Notes under the pieces: generated by a model
What the model was told of the DNA's origin: nothing
Databases searched by the model: none
What the model saw: only the letters and a program-made list of their open reading frames with translations
Source: a virus
Strand: one strand, 5' to 3'
Virus record (IMG/VR): IMGVR_UViG_3300042691_004022
Location: 1-23,522 of that record
DNA length: 23,522 nt
Shown: piece by piece, positions 6,683 to 14,623 of the stretch
Position numbering within the stretch: position 1 is the stretch's first letter
Layout of the letters: the number at the start of each line of letters is the position of its first letter
Translations under genes and position numbers: made by a program

Positions 6683-7525
6683 ATGGACTATTATAAAATA
6701 CTAGGTGTAGCTGAAAACGCAAGTCAGGATGATATCAAAAAGGCCTACAAAAAGTTGGCCATGAAGAATCATCCTGATCGTGGCGGCGATACACAGAAAT
6801 TTCAAGAAATCTCACAAGCCTACGACACATTAGGCGATGATCAGAAGCGTCAACAATATGATGCTCAAAAAAATAACCCGTTTGCTCAAGCACGTAGTGG
6901 CACCCATGGATTCCAAGATATCAATGATATATTTGGAACAGCATTTGGGTTCGGTGGTGGGAATCCGTTTGGTGGGTTTCGACAACAACGCCGAAATAGA
7001 GATCTTTCAATCAGAGTTAGTATAACACTTAAACAAAGTTATACAGGAACTCAAATTGAAGCAAGATTTAACACACCAACTGGAAGAGCACAAACAGTAG
7101 TGGTTGATGTTCCTCAAGGGGTACAAACAGGACAGACTATTCGATATGCCGATCTTGGAGATGATTCTATTCCTAATTTGCCTAGAGGAAATTTAAATGT
7201 TACTGTTATAGTTGAGCCCGACCCTGTATGGGAAAGAAGAGGAAATGATCTTGTAACAATATTCAATATCTCTATTCTCGAGGCTATGACAGGCTGTATT
7301 AAAGAAGTTACTTCCTTAGACGGATCATTAATTCCTCTTAAGATTAGAGCAGGTATTCATTCTGGAGCAGAGTTTGCTGTAGGAGGGAAAGGGTTCAGAG
7401 ATCTTAACTCACACATGCAAGGCAAACTTGTCGTAATCCTCCACGTAGAAATCCCTGCTATTACAGATAGCCAATTAAGGCAAGAGTTCGAAACACTCTA
7501 TGCTAAAATTATAAAAACAACTTAA
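6683..7525 (+). CDS. DnaJ-like J-domain co-chaperone without zinc finger (CbpA type)
   Basis: This 280-residue co-chaperone is expected to stimulate host DnaK ATPase and deliver client proteins. The J domain is at 1-65: MDYYKILGV start, helix II KKAYKKLAMK and the catalytic H30-P31-D32. A Gly/Phe-rich linker follows (about 75-105, FGFGGGNPFGGF). The C-terminal client-binding domain (LSIRVSITLKQSYTG onward) ends in a typical KLVVILHVEIP strand. The CxxCxGxG zinc-finger repeats of DnaJ are absent, as in CbpA. The start is ATG 6683 because it gives the canonical N terminus. An in-frame GTG at 6665 would put the promoter's -10 element inside the gene. It lies 17 nt before clpA in what looks like one transcript. 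The family is certain; DnaK partnership is inferred. Confidence 0.93.
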   Translation: MDYYKILGVAENASQDDIKKAYKKLAMKNHPDRGGDTQKFQEISQAYDTLGDDQKRQQYDAQKNNPFAQARSGTHGFQDINDIFGTAFGFGGGNPFGGFRQQRRNRDLSIRVSITLKQSYTGTQIEARFNTPTGRAQTVVVDVPQGVQTGQTIRYADLGDDSIPNLPRGNLNVTVIVEPDPVWERRGNDLVTIFNISILEAMTGCIKEVTSLDGSLIPLKIRAGIHSGAEFAVGGKGFRDLNSHMQGKLVVILHVEIPAITDSQLRQEFETLYAKIIKTT

Positions 7526-7542
7526 CCGTAAGAGGAAATTAA

Positions 7543-9819
7543 ATGGTAGAACCGAGTGGCGAATTGCAACAGGTATTCGAAAAAGCTATTGATGTAGCTA
7601 AAAAACTTAAACATGAATACTTAACTATAGAACATTTGCTTTTTGCAATGCTATGTGAGGAATCATTTAACAAGTGCGTTACTGGATATGGTGCCGATGC
7701 TGATTTTCTTAAAAAGAATCTAGAGCTGTACCTTAAAAATAAATGTGACGAAATTATTACTGAAGAAGTTGATACTAAGCCACGTAAGACACAAGCTGTT
7801 GAACGTGTATTAAATCGTGCGTTTACACAAGTTCTGTTTAACGGACGTCAGAAGATCGAACCTACTGATGTTTTTCTTGCTATCATGAGCGAAAAGCGTA
7901 GCTATGCTCACTATTATATTGCTCAAGCAGAAATTGATAAAGATAAATTTGCCGATTATTTGAATAGCGATATTCAAGAAACAGAAGCAGAAGATGATCC
8001 ACGTGATGGACAAAGTGAAAGAGCCCTAAAAGCCTTTACAACTAATCTTAATGATTCAGTTAAAAAGAATAAAGTTGATCCAGTTATCGGGCGTGTTGAC
8101 GAATTAGAAAATATTGCCTTGTCGTTAGGTCGTCGTAGTAAAAGCAATGTGATTCTAGTTGGTGATCCAGGTGTTGGTAAGACTGCTATTGCAGAAGGAC
8201 TTGCCTACAACATTGTCAAAGGTGCTGTTCCTGACTTCTTAAAAGAATACACTGTTTACAACTTAGACATTAGTGCTATGCTTGCTGGTAGTAAGTATCG
8301 TGGAGACTTTGAAGAACGCTTTAAGTTAGTTCTTAAAGGTCTTGACAAGAAAGGTAAGACTGTCTTGTTCATTGATGAAGCACACATGATTAGTGGTGCA
8401 GGTGCAGGTGGACAACAAAGTAGTAATGATCTTGCTAATATGATGAAACCAGCATTAAGTAAAGGTAACATTAAAGTTATTGCCTCAACTACATGGGAAG
8501 AATATCGCAAGTACTTCGAAAAGGATCGTGCATTGATGCGCCGATTTGCTCGTATTACTGTTGATGAACCTACTCCAGAAATGGCAGTACAGATTCTTAA
8601 AGGCATTAAGAAGTATTACGAACAACATCACAATGTTAAAATTAAAGATGATGCTATTCAAGCAGCCGTAAAACTTAGCATTAAATATCAAACAGATAAA
8701 AAGTTGCCTGATAAAGCAATTGATTTAATTGATCTTGCATGTTCACGTTTTAATTTAAAAATTGCCGAAGATAAAGTAGTCGACGAGGCAGCTATTCAAT
8801 ATGAGCTTGCTAAGGTAGTTAATATGCCTACTGAGAAGATTGCAGAACAAGAATCTACAAATCTTGCAAGTCTTGAAGCTAACTTACAACAAGAAGTTTA
8901 CGGACAAGAAACTGCTATTACAGAAATTGTTGACAAGATTCTTGTTAGCCAAGCTGGGTTGAAAGCAGAGAATCGTCCAGTAGGTGCGTTTGTGTTTATG
9001 GGTCCAACAGGTACTGGTAAAACAGAAACTGCTAAATCACTTGCTAAGAATCTAGGTGTTAAACTTGTACGTTTTGATATGAGTGAATATCAAGAAAAGC
9101 ATTCAGTTAGTAAGCTGATTGGATCCCCTCCGGGATATGTAGGCTTTGAAGAAAATGCTGGCTTGTTAATTACACAAGTACAAGAAAATCCTAACTGTGT
9201 ATTATTGTTAGACGAGATCGAAAAGTCACATCCTGATGTTTCTACTATTCTGTTGCAGATGATGGACAATGGATTTGTCACAGGATCTAATGGTAAGAAA
9301 GCAGATTGCCGTAATTTGATTCTAATCATTACTACTAATGCTGGCGCTAGTGACTCTGAAAAGAATCAGATTGGATTTGGTCAACAGGAAAAGCAGTATA
9401 GTGACGAAGCACTTAAAAAGTTCTTTGCTCCTGAGTTCCGAAATCGTCTAGATGGTGTTGTAACCTTTGGTAAGTTAACTAAAGAAACTATGATCAAAAT
9501 TGTTGGTAAGTTTATGGTCGAAGTGCGTGAGCAAGTTAAAGAAAAAGGCATCAAGATTAAAATTGCTGATGAAGCAATTGATTGGTTAATCGAAAAAGGC
9601 TTTGATGCTAAGATGGGTGCTCGACCGTTACAGCGTGTCATTGACAAGGACATTAAACGTCCGCTGGCTAAACTAATGTTGTTTGGTGACTTAAAAGGTG
9701 GAGGAATGTTGAGCATTGGAGTTACAGATGGCGCTCTAACGTTAACTGCAAAGCCAAAAACTCCAAAGGTAATTGTTAATGAAATTAGCACTGTCAATAC
9801 AGACCAAACAAACAACTAA
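7543..9819 (+). CDS. clpA: ClpA-type AAA+ unfoldase with ClpP-docking IGF loop
   Basis: This is a full-length (758 residues, about the length of E. coli ClpA) double-ring AAA+ unfoldase. Residues 1-145 form the Clp N domain with two repeats. D1 has Walker A GDPGVGKT (207-214) and Walker B FIDEAH. D2 has Walker A GPTGTGKT (487-494), Walker B LLLDEIEKS and the arginine-finger region PEFRNRLD. No ClpB-type middle coiled coil is present, which fits ClpA rather than a disaggregase. The loop after TTNAGASDSEKNQ contains I610-G611-F612 (IGFGQQ), the tripeptide that docks ClpP. No clpP gene is in the window, so it may recruit host ClpP and change which proteins are degraded. It has a good ribosome-binding site (AAGAGGAAATTAA before ATG) and follows the J-protein gene by 17 nt. 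No catalytic residue appears lost. Confidence 0.95.
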   Translation: MVEPSGELQQVFEKAIDVAKKLKHEYLTIEHLLFAMLCEESFNKCVTGYGADADFLKKNLELYLKNKCDEIITEEVDTKPRKTQAVERVLNRAFTQVLFNGRQKIEPTDVFLAIMSEKRSYAHYYIAQAEIDKDKFADYLNSDIQETEAEDDPRDGQSERALKAFTTNLNDSVKKNKVDPVIGRVDELENIALSLGRRSKSNVILVGDPGVGKTAIAEGLAYNIVKGAVPDFLKEYTVYNLDISAMLAGSKYRGDFEERFKLVLKGLDKKGKTVLFIDEAHMISGAGAGGQQSSNDLANMMKPALSKGNIKVIASTTWEEYRKYFEKDRALMRRFARITVDEPTPEMAVQILKGIKKYYEQHHNVKIKDDAIQAAVKLSIKYQTDKKLPDKAIDLIDLACSRFNLKIAEDKVVDEAAIQYELAKVVNMPTEKIAEQESTNLASLEANLQQEVYGQETAITEIVDKILVSQAGLKAENRPVGAFVFMGPTGTGKTETAKSLAKNLGVKLVRFDMSEYQEKHSVSKLIGSPPGYVGFEENAGLLITQVQENPNCVLLLDEIEKSHPDVSTILLQMMDNGFVTGSNGKKADCRNLILIITTNAGASDSEKNQIGFGQQEKQYSDEALKKFFAPEFRNRLDGVVTFGKLTKETMIKIVGKFMVEVREQVKEKGIKIKIADEAIDWLIEKGFDAKMGARPLQRVIDKDIKRPLAKLMLFGDLKGGGMLSIGVTDGALTLTAKPKTPKVIVNEISTVNTDQTNN

Positions 9820-10420
9820 GTTGTTTAATGGCAAGTACAAATACAAAATTGTACTTGTCACTAAAACGGCCAGCTGGTTTAGAGGCGCAGATTTAGAGCA
9901 CGTTAAAACAATGACAGCAGTACAAGATATGTCTACTCATGCACATTGGGCAAGGACTATTACTACTACGGAAATAGAATATGCTGTTAAGTTAACTTCA
10001 GCTATGCAAAAGATGACTGATTTTATTATTAGAATTGAAAGTCCTTATATAAACTTTTATACAAATAACAAAGCAGATATTGAAAAATTAGCCAAAGTAA
10101 ATGTAGACAGTGTAAAATATGTAAGTGTTCCGACGCCCGGATCAGAAGCAAACTTAGAAGATAAAAAGATTATTGTAAAGAATTTAGATTACGATTATCG
10201 CGTAACTATGGGAAGAACTAGACAAAACTACAATAACTTCTTACAATGGTGTAGTGGAAAGGATAAAGTTAAGTTAACTAAACGTGCATCGTCACAGTTG
10301 TCTAAAGAGCATAGTTGGGGCGGGTATTACTTTTATGTTAAGGATGAAAAGTCATTAACCATGGTTAAAATGTTCTTAAGCAGCAATATACAGAACGTAG
10401 AGCAGTGTGTAAAGCAGTAA
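9779..10420 (+). CDS. Conserved phage protein of unknown function
   Basis: This 213-residue soluble protein is basic overall. Its N-terminal KLFNGKYKYKIVLVTKTASWFRG segment seems familiar from other T4-like marine phages, where it is a hypothetical protein. No catalytic motif is recognised. The middle (about 75-130) has strand-rich segments such as FIIRIESPYINFYTNN and the C-terminal part WGGYYFYVKDEKSLTMVKMF. The ATG at 9779 is chosen because AAAGG lies about 8 nt upstream. It overlaps the clpA 3' end by 41 nt in another frame. A TTG two codons earlier is less likely. It is the last gene before a strong terminator and probably shares the J-protein/clpA transcript. Confidence 0.72.
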   Translation: MKLALSIQTKQTTKLFNGKYKYKIVLVTKTASWFRGADLEHVKTMTAVQDMSTHAHWARTITTTEIEYAVKLTSAMQKMTDFIIRIESPYINFYTNNKADIEKLAKVNVDSVKYVSVPTPGSEANLEDKKIIVKNLDYDYRVTMGRTRQNYNNFLQWCSGKDKVKLTKRASSQLSKEHSWGGYYFYVKDEKSLTMVKMFLSSNIQNVEQCVKQ

Positions 10421-10437
10421 AAAAGCAATAAGCAAAG

Positions 10438-10474
10438 ATCCCTTTTACGATAAATATCGTAAGAGGGATTTTTT
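10438..10474 (+). terminator. Strong intrinsic terminator after the chaperone unit
   Basis: A 15-bp stem (ATCCCTTTTACGATA, 10438-10452, with TATCGTAAGAGGGAT, 10455-10469) has one G-U pair and a 2-nt centre. It is followed by six T (10469-10474). The apex must open to a few more bases in RNA. It ends the J-protein/clpA/unknown transcript. The apex also holds a late-type promoter motif (separate entry). Confidence 0.9.
10449..10456 (+). promoter_or_regulatory. Late-type promoter motif embedded in the terminator apex
   Basis: GATAAATA (7 of 8 bases of T4 TATAAATA) sits at the tip of the terminator hairpin. It is 44 nt before the ATG at 10500, and the same 8-mer recurs at 14593. Transcription from here would begin within the terminator's second arm, so the hairpin would not form in late transcripts. 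This would let the same DNA stop early and start late transcription. Confidence 0.55.
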
Positions 10475-10499
10475 ATGTCTATAAGATCCTATTAACATT

Positions 10500-10865
10500 A
10501 TGAAAATTTTTGAACTGTACAATCCTAATATAAAACGAGAAGAATTTGATCTAACAGATGATCTTATCTTTTTCATGAGAAACGATCCGCAATTTTATCG
10601 CCAGGATTATCATCCATTTATACAGAAATTTAATCGTCACTGCGATGCTGGTAGACAAGTAAGTGCTAAAGCATTTGTACCCATTGTAAAACATGCATTT
10701 GAGTGCTATAAAAATAGTTTCCCAGTTGAAGGAATGGAAGATACTTTATCAAGTCAAGATTTAGAAGAGGTATGCGACAAACTACAATCTGAAGAACATA
10801 ATTTCTATCACGACGAAAAGAAAAAGAACACAGAGAAAAAAGATGAAATTAAGACAACTTTTTGA
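10500..10865 (+). CDS. Conserved small phage protein of unknown function
   Basis: This 121-residue soluble protein has no recognised fold. The N-terminal MKIFELYNPN start is followed by a helical region with a run of aromatic residues (FFMRNDPQFYRQDYHPFIQKF) and the segment AKAFVPIVKHAFECYKNSF. The last about 20 residues are highly charged (DEKKKNTEKKDEIK). No good Shine-Dalgarno sequence is visible before the ATG, so initiation may be weak. The reading frame is otherwise protein-like and its 3' end overlaps the next gene by 23 nt. It is the first gene of the second late block and is probably a virion or morphogenesis protein by context. It seems to be conserved in cyanophage-type genomes from memory. 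Confidence 0.7.
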   Translation: MKIFELYNPNIKREEFDLTDDLIFFMRNDPQFYRQDYHPFIQKFNRHCDAGRQVSAKAFVPIVKHAFECYKNSFPVEGMEDTLSSQDLEEVCDKLQSEEHNFYHDEKKKNTEKKDEIKTTF

Positions 10866-12099
10866 ATCTAAGGCGCCGAGTGTAGGAATTATATTCGGAA
10901 GATTTAATCCTCCGCATCAAGGGCACGTTAAGGCATGGGAAATGGCTAGTGAAAATCCAGCGTGGTTTGTAGGTACTAATCAAAGTACACAAGGACCCAA
11001 GGATCCATTACCTTACGATATTAAAGTTAAAGCCATGCTAGCAGTTATGCCTGAAGTTAAAGGACACATTGTCGCTGAGACTAGTTGGTTAACACTGGCC
11101 AGTAAAGTTTACAAAAAATATGGCGACACAGTTCTTAACGTGTATACAGATGAAGACTGGGTTACTAAAGCTCTAGTTCAGTATAACGGCAAAGACGGTG
11201 CTCATGGCTATTACAATTTTTCAAATATAGAACAACAACCTACTCCTAGATTAAGTTCTGCAACAGCTCTTAGAGCAGCAGTACAAGCGGGAGATAGAGA
11301 AGCGTTTGCTCAGGCAGCAGGTGTTCCTTCTGATACTCCTGTAGCAGGACATCCATTCTTTGATGTAGTAGCACACTATCTAGCACCTCATGCAGAAAAA
11401 GAAAAAGTTAAGGCTGCTAAGAAAAAAGTTAAACAACCAGAGCAAGATGTAGCAGAGAATGATTTCAAAGATACACTCTATGAGTTATCAAATGAATTTC
11501 TAGGTCGTTATAAAAAAGCTGCTGCTGCTGATGCTAAAAAAGCAGATGCAGAAGGTGACTACGATCGCGGCAACAAACGTTTTTCGGGCATTGTCAAAGC
11601 AACTAAGAAACAGTTTGCCAACGATGAGAAAAGTGTAGCGGAAAACAAATTAGGTGAAATGATTCCTTGGCCAGTTGTTGCTAATAAGATCGGTAGTGCT
11701 ATGAAAGCAATGGGCTGGAAAGCACAGCGTAAAGGTGACGATGCATTTATGTTTAGCACTAAAGGTGCAGAAGATGAAAGTCAATACTACATGGTTATGA
11801 TTGACAACGAAGGTGACGGCATGTTCTCCTATGCACTAGGAACATTTGAAGGCGGACGTCCTGACATTGGCGAACACGGTAAACTACCAACAACCGAAGC
11901 CAGCGTAAGTGAAGTTTTGATGGCTATCCGTGACGGGTATGGATTAAATGAGATAGTAGCTGAAAATGCTTGGGATAGATTACAGCGTGAAAAGGCTTTA
12001 GAGTCAGCAGGTGTTGGTATTATAACAAAACAGAATACAACTGTCGATGTAAATAAGAATACACCAAAGAAGAATCTAAAGGCATTTAGGTTAATATAA
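10843..12099 (+). CDS. NMNAT-like nucleotidyltransferase fused to modular phage domains
   Basis: The protein has 418 residues. After a leader MKLRQLFE, residues 13-160 form a nucleotidyltransferase domain: GRFNPPHQGH (HxGH signature) and PRLSSATALR (the ISSTxxR motif). YTDEDWVTKAL lies between them. The substrate is unknown; NMN, a phosphoalcohol or a sugar phosphate are possible. Three V-A-E-N tetrapeptides at 203-206, 265-268 and 372-375 divide the remainder into modules. The first (206-267) contains FLGRYKKAAAADAKK and NKRFSGIVKATKKQF. The second (268-374) is a mixed alpha/beta domain with GSAMKAMGWKAQRKGDDAFMF. The third is a short basic tail. Each tetrapeptide and the leader end (L-F-E before Ser9) resembles a T4 gp21 prohead-protease site. 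The nucleotidyltransferase call is firm; virion packaging is a hypothesis. Confidence 0.82.
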   Translation: MKLRQLFESKAPSVGIIFGRFNPPHQGHVKAWEMASENPAWFVGTNQSTQGPKDPLPYDIKVKAMLAVMPEVKGHIVAETSWLTLASKVYKKYGDTVLNVYTDEDWVTKALVQYNGKDGAHGYYNFSNIEQQPTPRLSSATALRAAVQAGDREAFAQAAGVPSDTPVAGHPFFDVVAHYLAPHAEKEKVKAAKKKVKQPEQDVAENDFKDTLYELSNEFLGRYKKAAAADAKKADAEGDYDRGNKRFSGIVKATKKQFANDEKSVAENKLGEMIPWPVVANKIGSAMKAMGWKAQRKGDDAFMFSTKGAEDESQYYMVMIDNEGDGMFSYALGTFEGGRPDIGEHGKLPTTEASVSEVLMAIRDGYGLNEIVAENAWDRLQREKALESAGVGIITKQNTTVDVNKNTPKKNLKAFRLI

Positions 12100-12320
12100 T
12101 GGATGAACTGGCACAATTAAAACGCCTAGCCGGTGTTAATAGTTACAAAGGTCTAACACCATATGACATTAACGAAGGCAGTAATATTAGTATTACGGGC
12201 AACGAAAAAGGGCAGTTGATGAAGACGCACAATATTAAACCAGGTACCCCAGATTGGTTTAAGTTATGGTTTAGCTTGCCGTATATGACAGGTGAAAAAC
12301 CAATAGGAGACAACAGATGA
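12099..12320 (+). CDS. Small conserved phage protein
   Basis: This 73-residue soluble protein has no known domain. The N terminus MDELAQLKRLAG is a short amphipathic helix like those of neighbouring genes, and an I-N-E before Gly follows at about residue 26. The C-terminal half has the aromatic-rich segment KPGTPDWFKLWFSLPYMTGEKP, which seems familiar in marine T4-like phages beside the endolysin. It overlaps the preceding stop by 1 nt (TAATG) and the endolysin start by 4 nt (ATGA), so it is translated in a coupled series. The function is unknown. Confidence 0.72.
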   Translation: MDELAQLKRLAGVNSYKGLTPYDINEGSNISITGNEKGQLMKTHNIKPGTPDWFKLWFSLPYMTGEKPIGDNR

Positions 12321-12949
12321 GTTTTGAATTTGATTTTACACTAGATAAGGTAACACATTTACTACACAAAAATCGAGAGCCAGAATTTTGGTACAATGCT
12401 ATGAATGAGTATTTGCCAAAATTTGGCATTACTACTGCGGCTCGTGTTGCAGGATTTGTAGCACAAGGACAGCACGAAAGTGCAGACTTTACTATTTTAC
12501 AAGAAAATCTAAACTATAGTGCAAAAGGTCTACGTGGTATATTTGGAAAATATTTTCCAGACGATACCATTGCAAATCAGTATGCTAAAAAGCCAGAAAT
12601 GATTGCTAACCGTGTCTACGGTGGACGTATGGGTAATGGTCCAGAAGCGTCAGGTGATGGATACAAGTTCCGTGGTCGTGGTATATTACAGTTAACAGGT
12701 CGTGCAAACTATACACAATGCTCACGTGATTTGTTTGGTGACGACACACTCGCTAACGATCCTGATCTAGTGCGTACACCAGAGTACGCTATTATTACAG
12801 CCTGCTGGTTCTGGTACAAGAACAAGCTAAACGAAATCTGCGACAAGGGCGATATTGTATTGCTAAGTAAACGCATCAATGGTGGAACTATTGGTTTAGA
12901 AGATCGTATCAAACACTGGAACGATGCACTAGACGTGTTTGAAGGCTAA
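12317..12949 (+). CDS. Endolysin, glycoside hydrolase family 19 (chitinase/lysozyme-like)
   Basis: This 210-residue muralytic enzyme cleaves the glycan strand of peptidoglycan at lysis. The GH19 signature is present: catalytic Glu54 in AQGQHESADF, the second acidic residue Glu63 in LQENLNYSA, then KFRGRGILQLTGRANY and the C-terminal SKRINGGTIGLEDRIKHW. No signal peptide or membrane anchor is visible, so export depends on the holin at 6070. It is unusual that the endolysin is 6 kb away from the holin/spanin genes and sits among modular virion-like genes. A role as a virion-associated lysin at entry is therefore an alternative. It starts in the overlap ATGA with the previous gene. Confidence 0.93.
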   Translation: MSFEFDFTLDKVTHLLHKNREPEFWYNAMNEYLPKFGITTAARVAGFVAQGQHESADFTILQENLNYSAKGLRGIFGKYFPDDTIANQYAKKPEMIANRVYGGRMGNGPEASGDGYKFRGRGILQLTGRANYTQCSRDLFGDDTLANDPDLVRTPEYAIITACWFWYKNKLNEICDKGDIVLLSKRINGGTIGLEDRIKHWNDALDVFEG

Positions 12950-12950
12950 T

Positions 12951-14405
12951 ATGTTTTTAAGAGAATTGATGCAAAGGATCGATCAAGAGGATTTCCATCC
13001 TAATGATCTGCCGCCTGGTCCGGAAACTAAACCTACTATGCCCGCAGGTACTGTTAAGGTAGATGTTGATGATGTCTACGATTGGTACAAGTTAGGTCAG
13101 CATATTAGTAATATGAAAGGTTTAGGCAAACACGACTTTGGCAAGGGACCTCCTAGCACTATATTTTCCTTTGGCAGCGAAGAAGAAGAACACAAATATA
13201 TTAACGCATTAAAAAAGACAGGTCTCACTACTACTGATATCGATCCATTGGATCCTAATCAACCCAAAGGTATGCCTCGTCAGAAGACCGATCCTACTTA
13301 CAATGTAGGCGAGGCTAAGAAACGTAAGCGCAAAGCTCGTCGTACTGCAGGTACTTCTGCAGCATACGGTCCTGGACCTTATGGTGGCTATGGATACTAT
13401 GCTGGCTACAGCGGAGATAGCTCCGGCGGTGGTGACGGCGGAGGTGGCGAAAGTGTTAATCGTGGTGTGGCGGAAGGCGTCCCTCAACCGGGGCCAAGTT
13501 CAGGTGCTCCAAAACAGTTTGGACCCGATGCTAAAATACAAACTCGACAAATGACTGTAAAAGATATTATATCATCTGTGCCAGGGGTGCCTTATTATAA
13601 TAATGTAGTTGATGATTGGGACGCCAAAGATTATAGTTGGGGTGTCACTAAAAAAGTTATAGAGTATGCTACTTACTTGAAGGATCATCCAGAAAGTTTA
13701 GCAAAGTTGCCACCAGCAATAGTATTAAACGGTAAGTTTGAAGATGGCGCCCATAGAGTATCTGCCATATGGTTGTTACAACAAAGAATGGATCCTAAAA
13801 ATCCCTTGTGGAAAAATGCTAAATTAAATGTTCAGTTTGTTAAGCAAGGTGTGGCGGAAAACTTTGCTGATGGAAAGAATCCACAAGACAAAGGTGACAG
13901 CAAGCGTCACGGTATCAATACTAAAGCATCAGTAAGTAGTTTACGTAAGACTGCTAAACAAGGTGGACGTAAGGGCCAGTTAGCACATTGGCTTGCTAAT
14001 ATGAAAGCTGGTAAGGCTAAAAAGAATGAAACATTAACAGAAGCTGTTATTCATCCTAGTACTATGGATGCACTAGAAGACTTCTTACCATTTGTAATGA
14101 AGTTGCTAAAGCTAGATAAGCTGCCTAGAATTAGTGTACATAAAACTATCGAAACTGGTGATCAACCTAGCTTTGGTGGGTATAATCCAGCTGACGGCAC
14201 TATACAGTTGGCGCTTAAAGATCGTCATCCTGCAGATGTACTTAGAACACTGGCACACGAACTAGTACACTTTAAACAAGATCAACAGGGCGAGCTTGAT
14301 GAACAAAGTGGCGCTACTGGTAGCAATGAAGAAAATGAAGCAAATACTAAAGCAGGTATTATCATGCGTCATTTTAACAAAAGATTCCCGCAATATTTGG
14401 AATAA
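12951..14405 (+). CDS. Modular protein: ParB-like domain + basic module + HExxH metallopeptidase
   Basis: The protein has 484 residues. Residues 1-118 include VDVDDVYDWYKLGQHISNMK and KHDFGKGPPSTIFSFG, familiar from cyanophages but of unknown role. Residues 122-172 are a Lys/Arg patch, then a Gly/Tyr-rich stretch. Residues 176-303 hold a ParB/sulfiredoxin-like domain (PAIVLNGKFEDGAHRVSAIWLL). Residues 304-364 are a basic module with SVSSLRKTAKQGGRKGQLAHW. Residues 365-484 hold a zincin peptidase: H436-E-L-V-H440, with a downstream ENEAN as the likely third zinc ligand. Boundaries coincide with V-G-E-A (119-122), V-A-E-G (173-176), V-A-E-N (301-304) and L-T-E-A (362-365). The start is ATG 12951, with GAAGG 5 nt before it. 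The peptidase motif is clear; targets are unknown. Confidence 0.82.
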   Translation: MFLRELMQRIDQEDFHPNDLPPGPETKPTMPAGTVKVDVDDVYDWYKLGQHISNMKGLGKHDFGKGPPSTIFSFGSEEEEHKYINALKKTGLTTTDIDPLDPNQPKGMPRQKTDPTYNVGEAKKRKRKARRTAGTSAAYGPGPYGGYGYYAGYSGDSSGGGDGGGGESVNRGVAEGVPQPGPSSGAPKQFGPDAKIQTRQMTVKDIISSVPGVPYYNNVVDDWDAKDYSWGVTKKVIEYATYLKDHPESLAKLPPAIVLNGKFEDGAHRVSAIWLLQQRMDPKNPLWKNAKLNVQFVKQGVAENFADGKNPQDKGDSKRHGINTKASVSSLRKTAKQGGRKGQLAHWLANMKAGKAKKNETLTEAVIHPSTMDALEDFLPFVMKLLKLDKLPRISVHKTIETGDQPSFGGYNPADGTIQLALKDRHPADVLRTLAHELVHFKQDQQGELDEQSGATGSNEENEANTKAGIIMRHFNKRFPQYLE

Positions 14406-14408
14406 CTT

Positions 14409-14597
14409 ATGCGAATAAAAGAAATATTAGTTAAAGAAGACGCTACTGCTGGCGCAACTAGTGCAGGAAATGTAAGTGTTGGTGCTGTTTATAAGAATAA
14501 AATGGGCAAGACTTATAAGAATAAAGACGGTACAGCAAAAAATGCCTTAGATATTAAGGGGGCTAATTTACTCACCGGTGGCAGCTTAAAACGATAA
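14409..14597 (+). CDS. Short phage protein with capsid-targeting-like leader
   Basis: This 62-residue protein has the leader MRIKEILVKE, which resembles the about 10-residue capsid-targeting leader of T4 internal proteins (MKTYQEFIAE), with a V-K-E before Asp11. The remainder is small-residue rich (DATAGATSAGNVSVGAVY) followed by basic YKNKMGKTYKNKDGTAKN. No fold is recognised. It follows the metallopeptidase gene by 3 nt. Its TAA stop lies inside the late-type motif GATAAATA of the next gene. A small internal-head or DNA-condensing protein is a reasonable guess, but only that. Confidence 0.68.
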   Translation: MRIKEILVKEDATAGATSAGNVSVGAVYKNKMGKTYKNKDGTAKNALDIKGANLLTGGSLKR

Positions 14598-14600
14598 ATA
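14593..14600 (+). promoter_or_regulatory. Late-type promoter motif overlapping a stop codon
   Basis: GATAAATA is identical to the motif at 10449 and 7 of 8 to T4 TATAAATA. The TAA at 14595-14597 is the stop of the preceding gene. It ends 24 nt before the ATG at 14624. Confidence 0.6.
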
Positions 14601-14623
14601 CAACGATATTGGAGAATCCCCAA

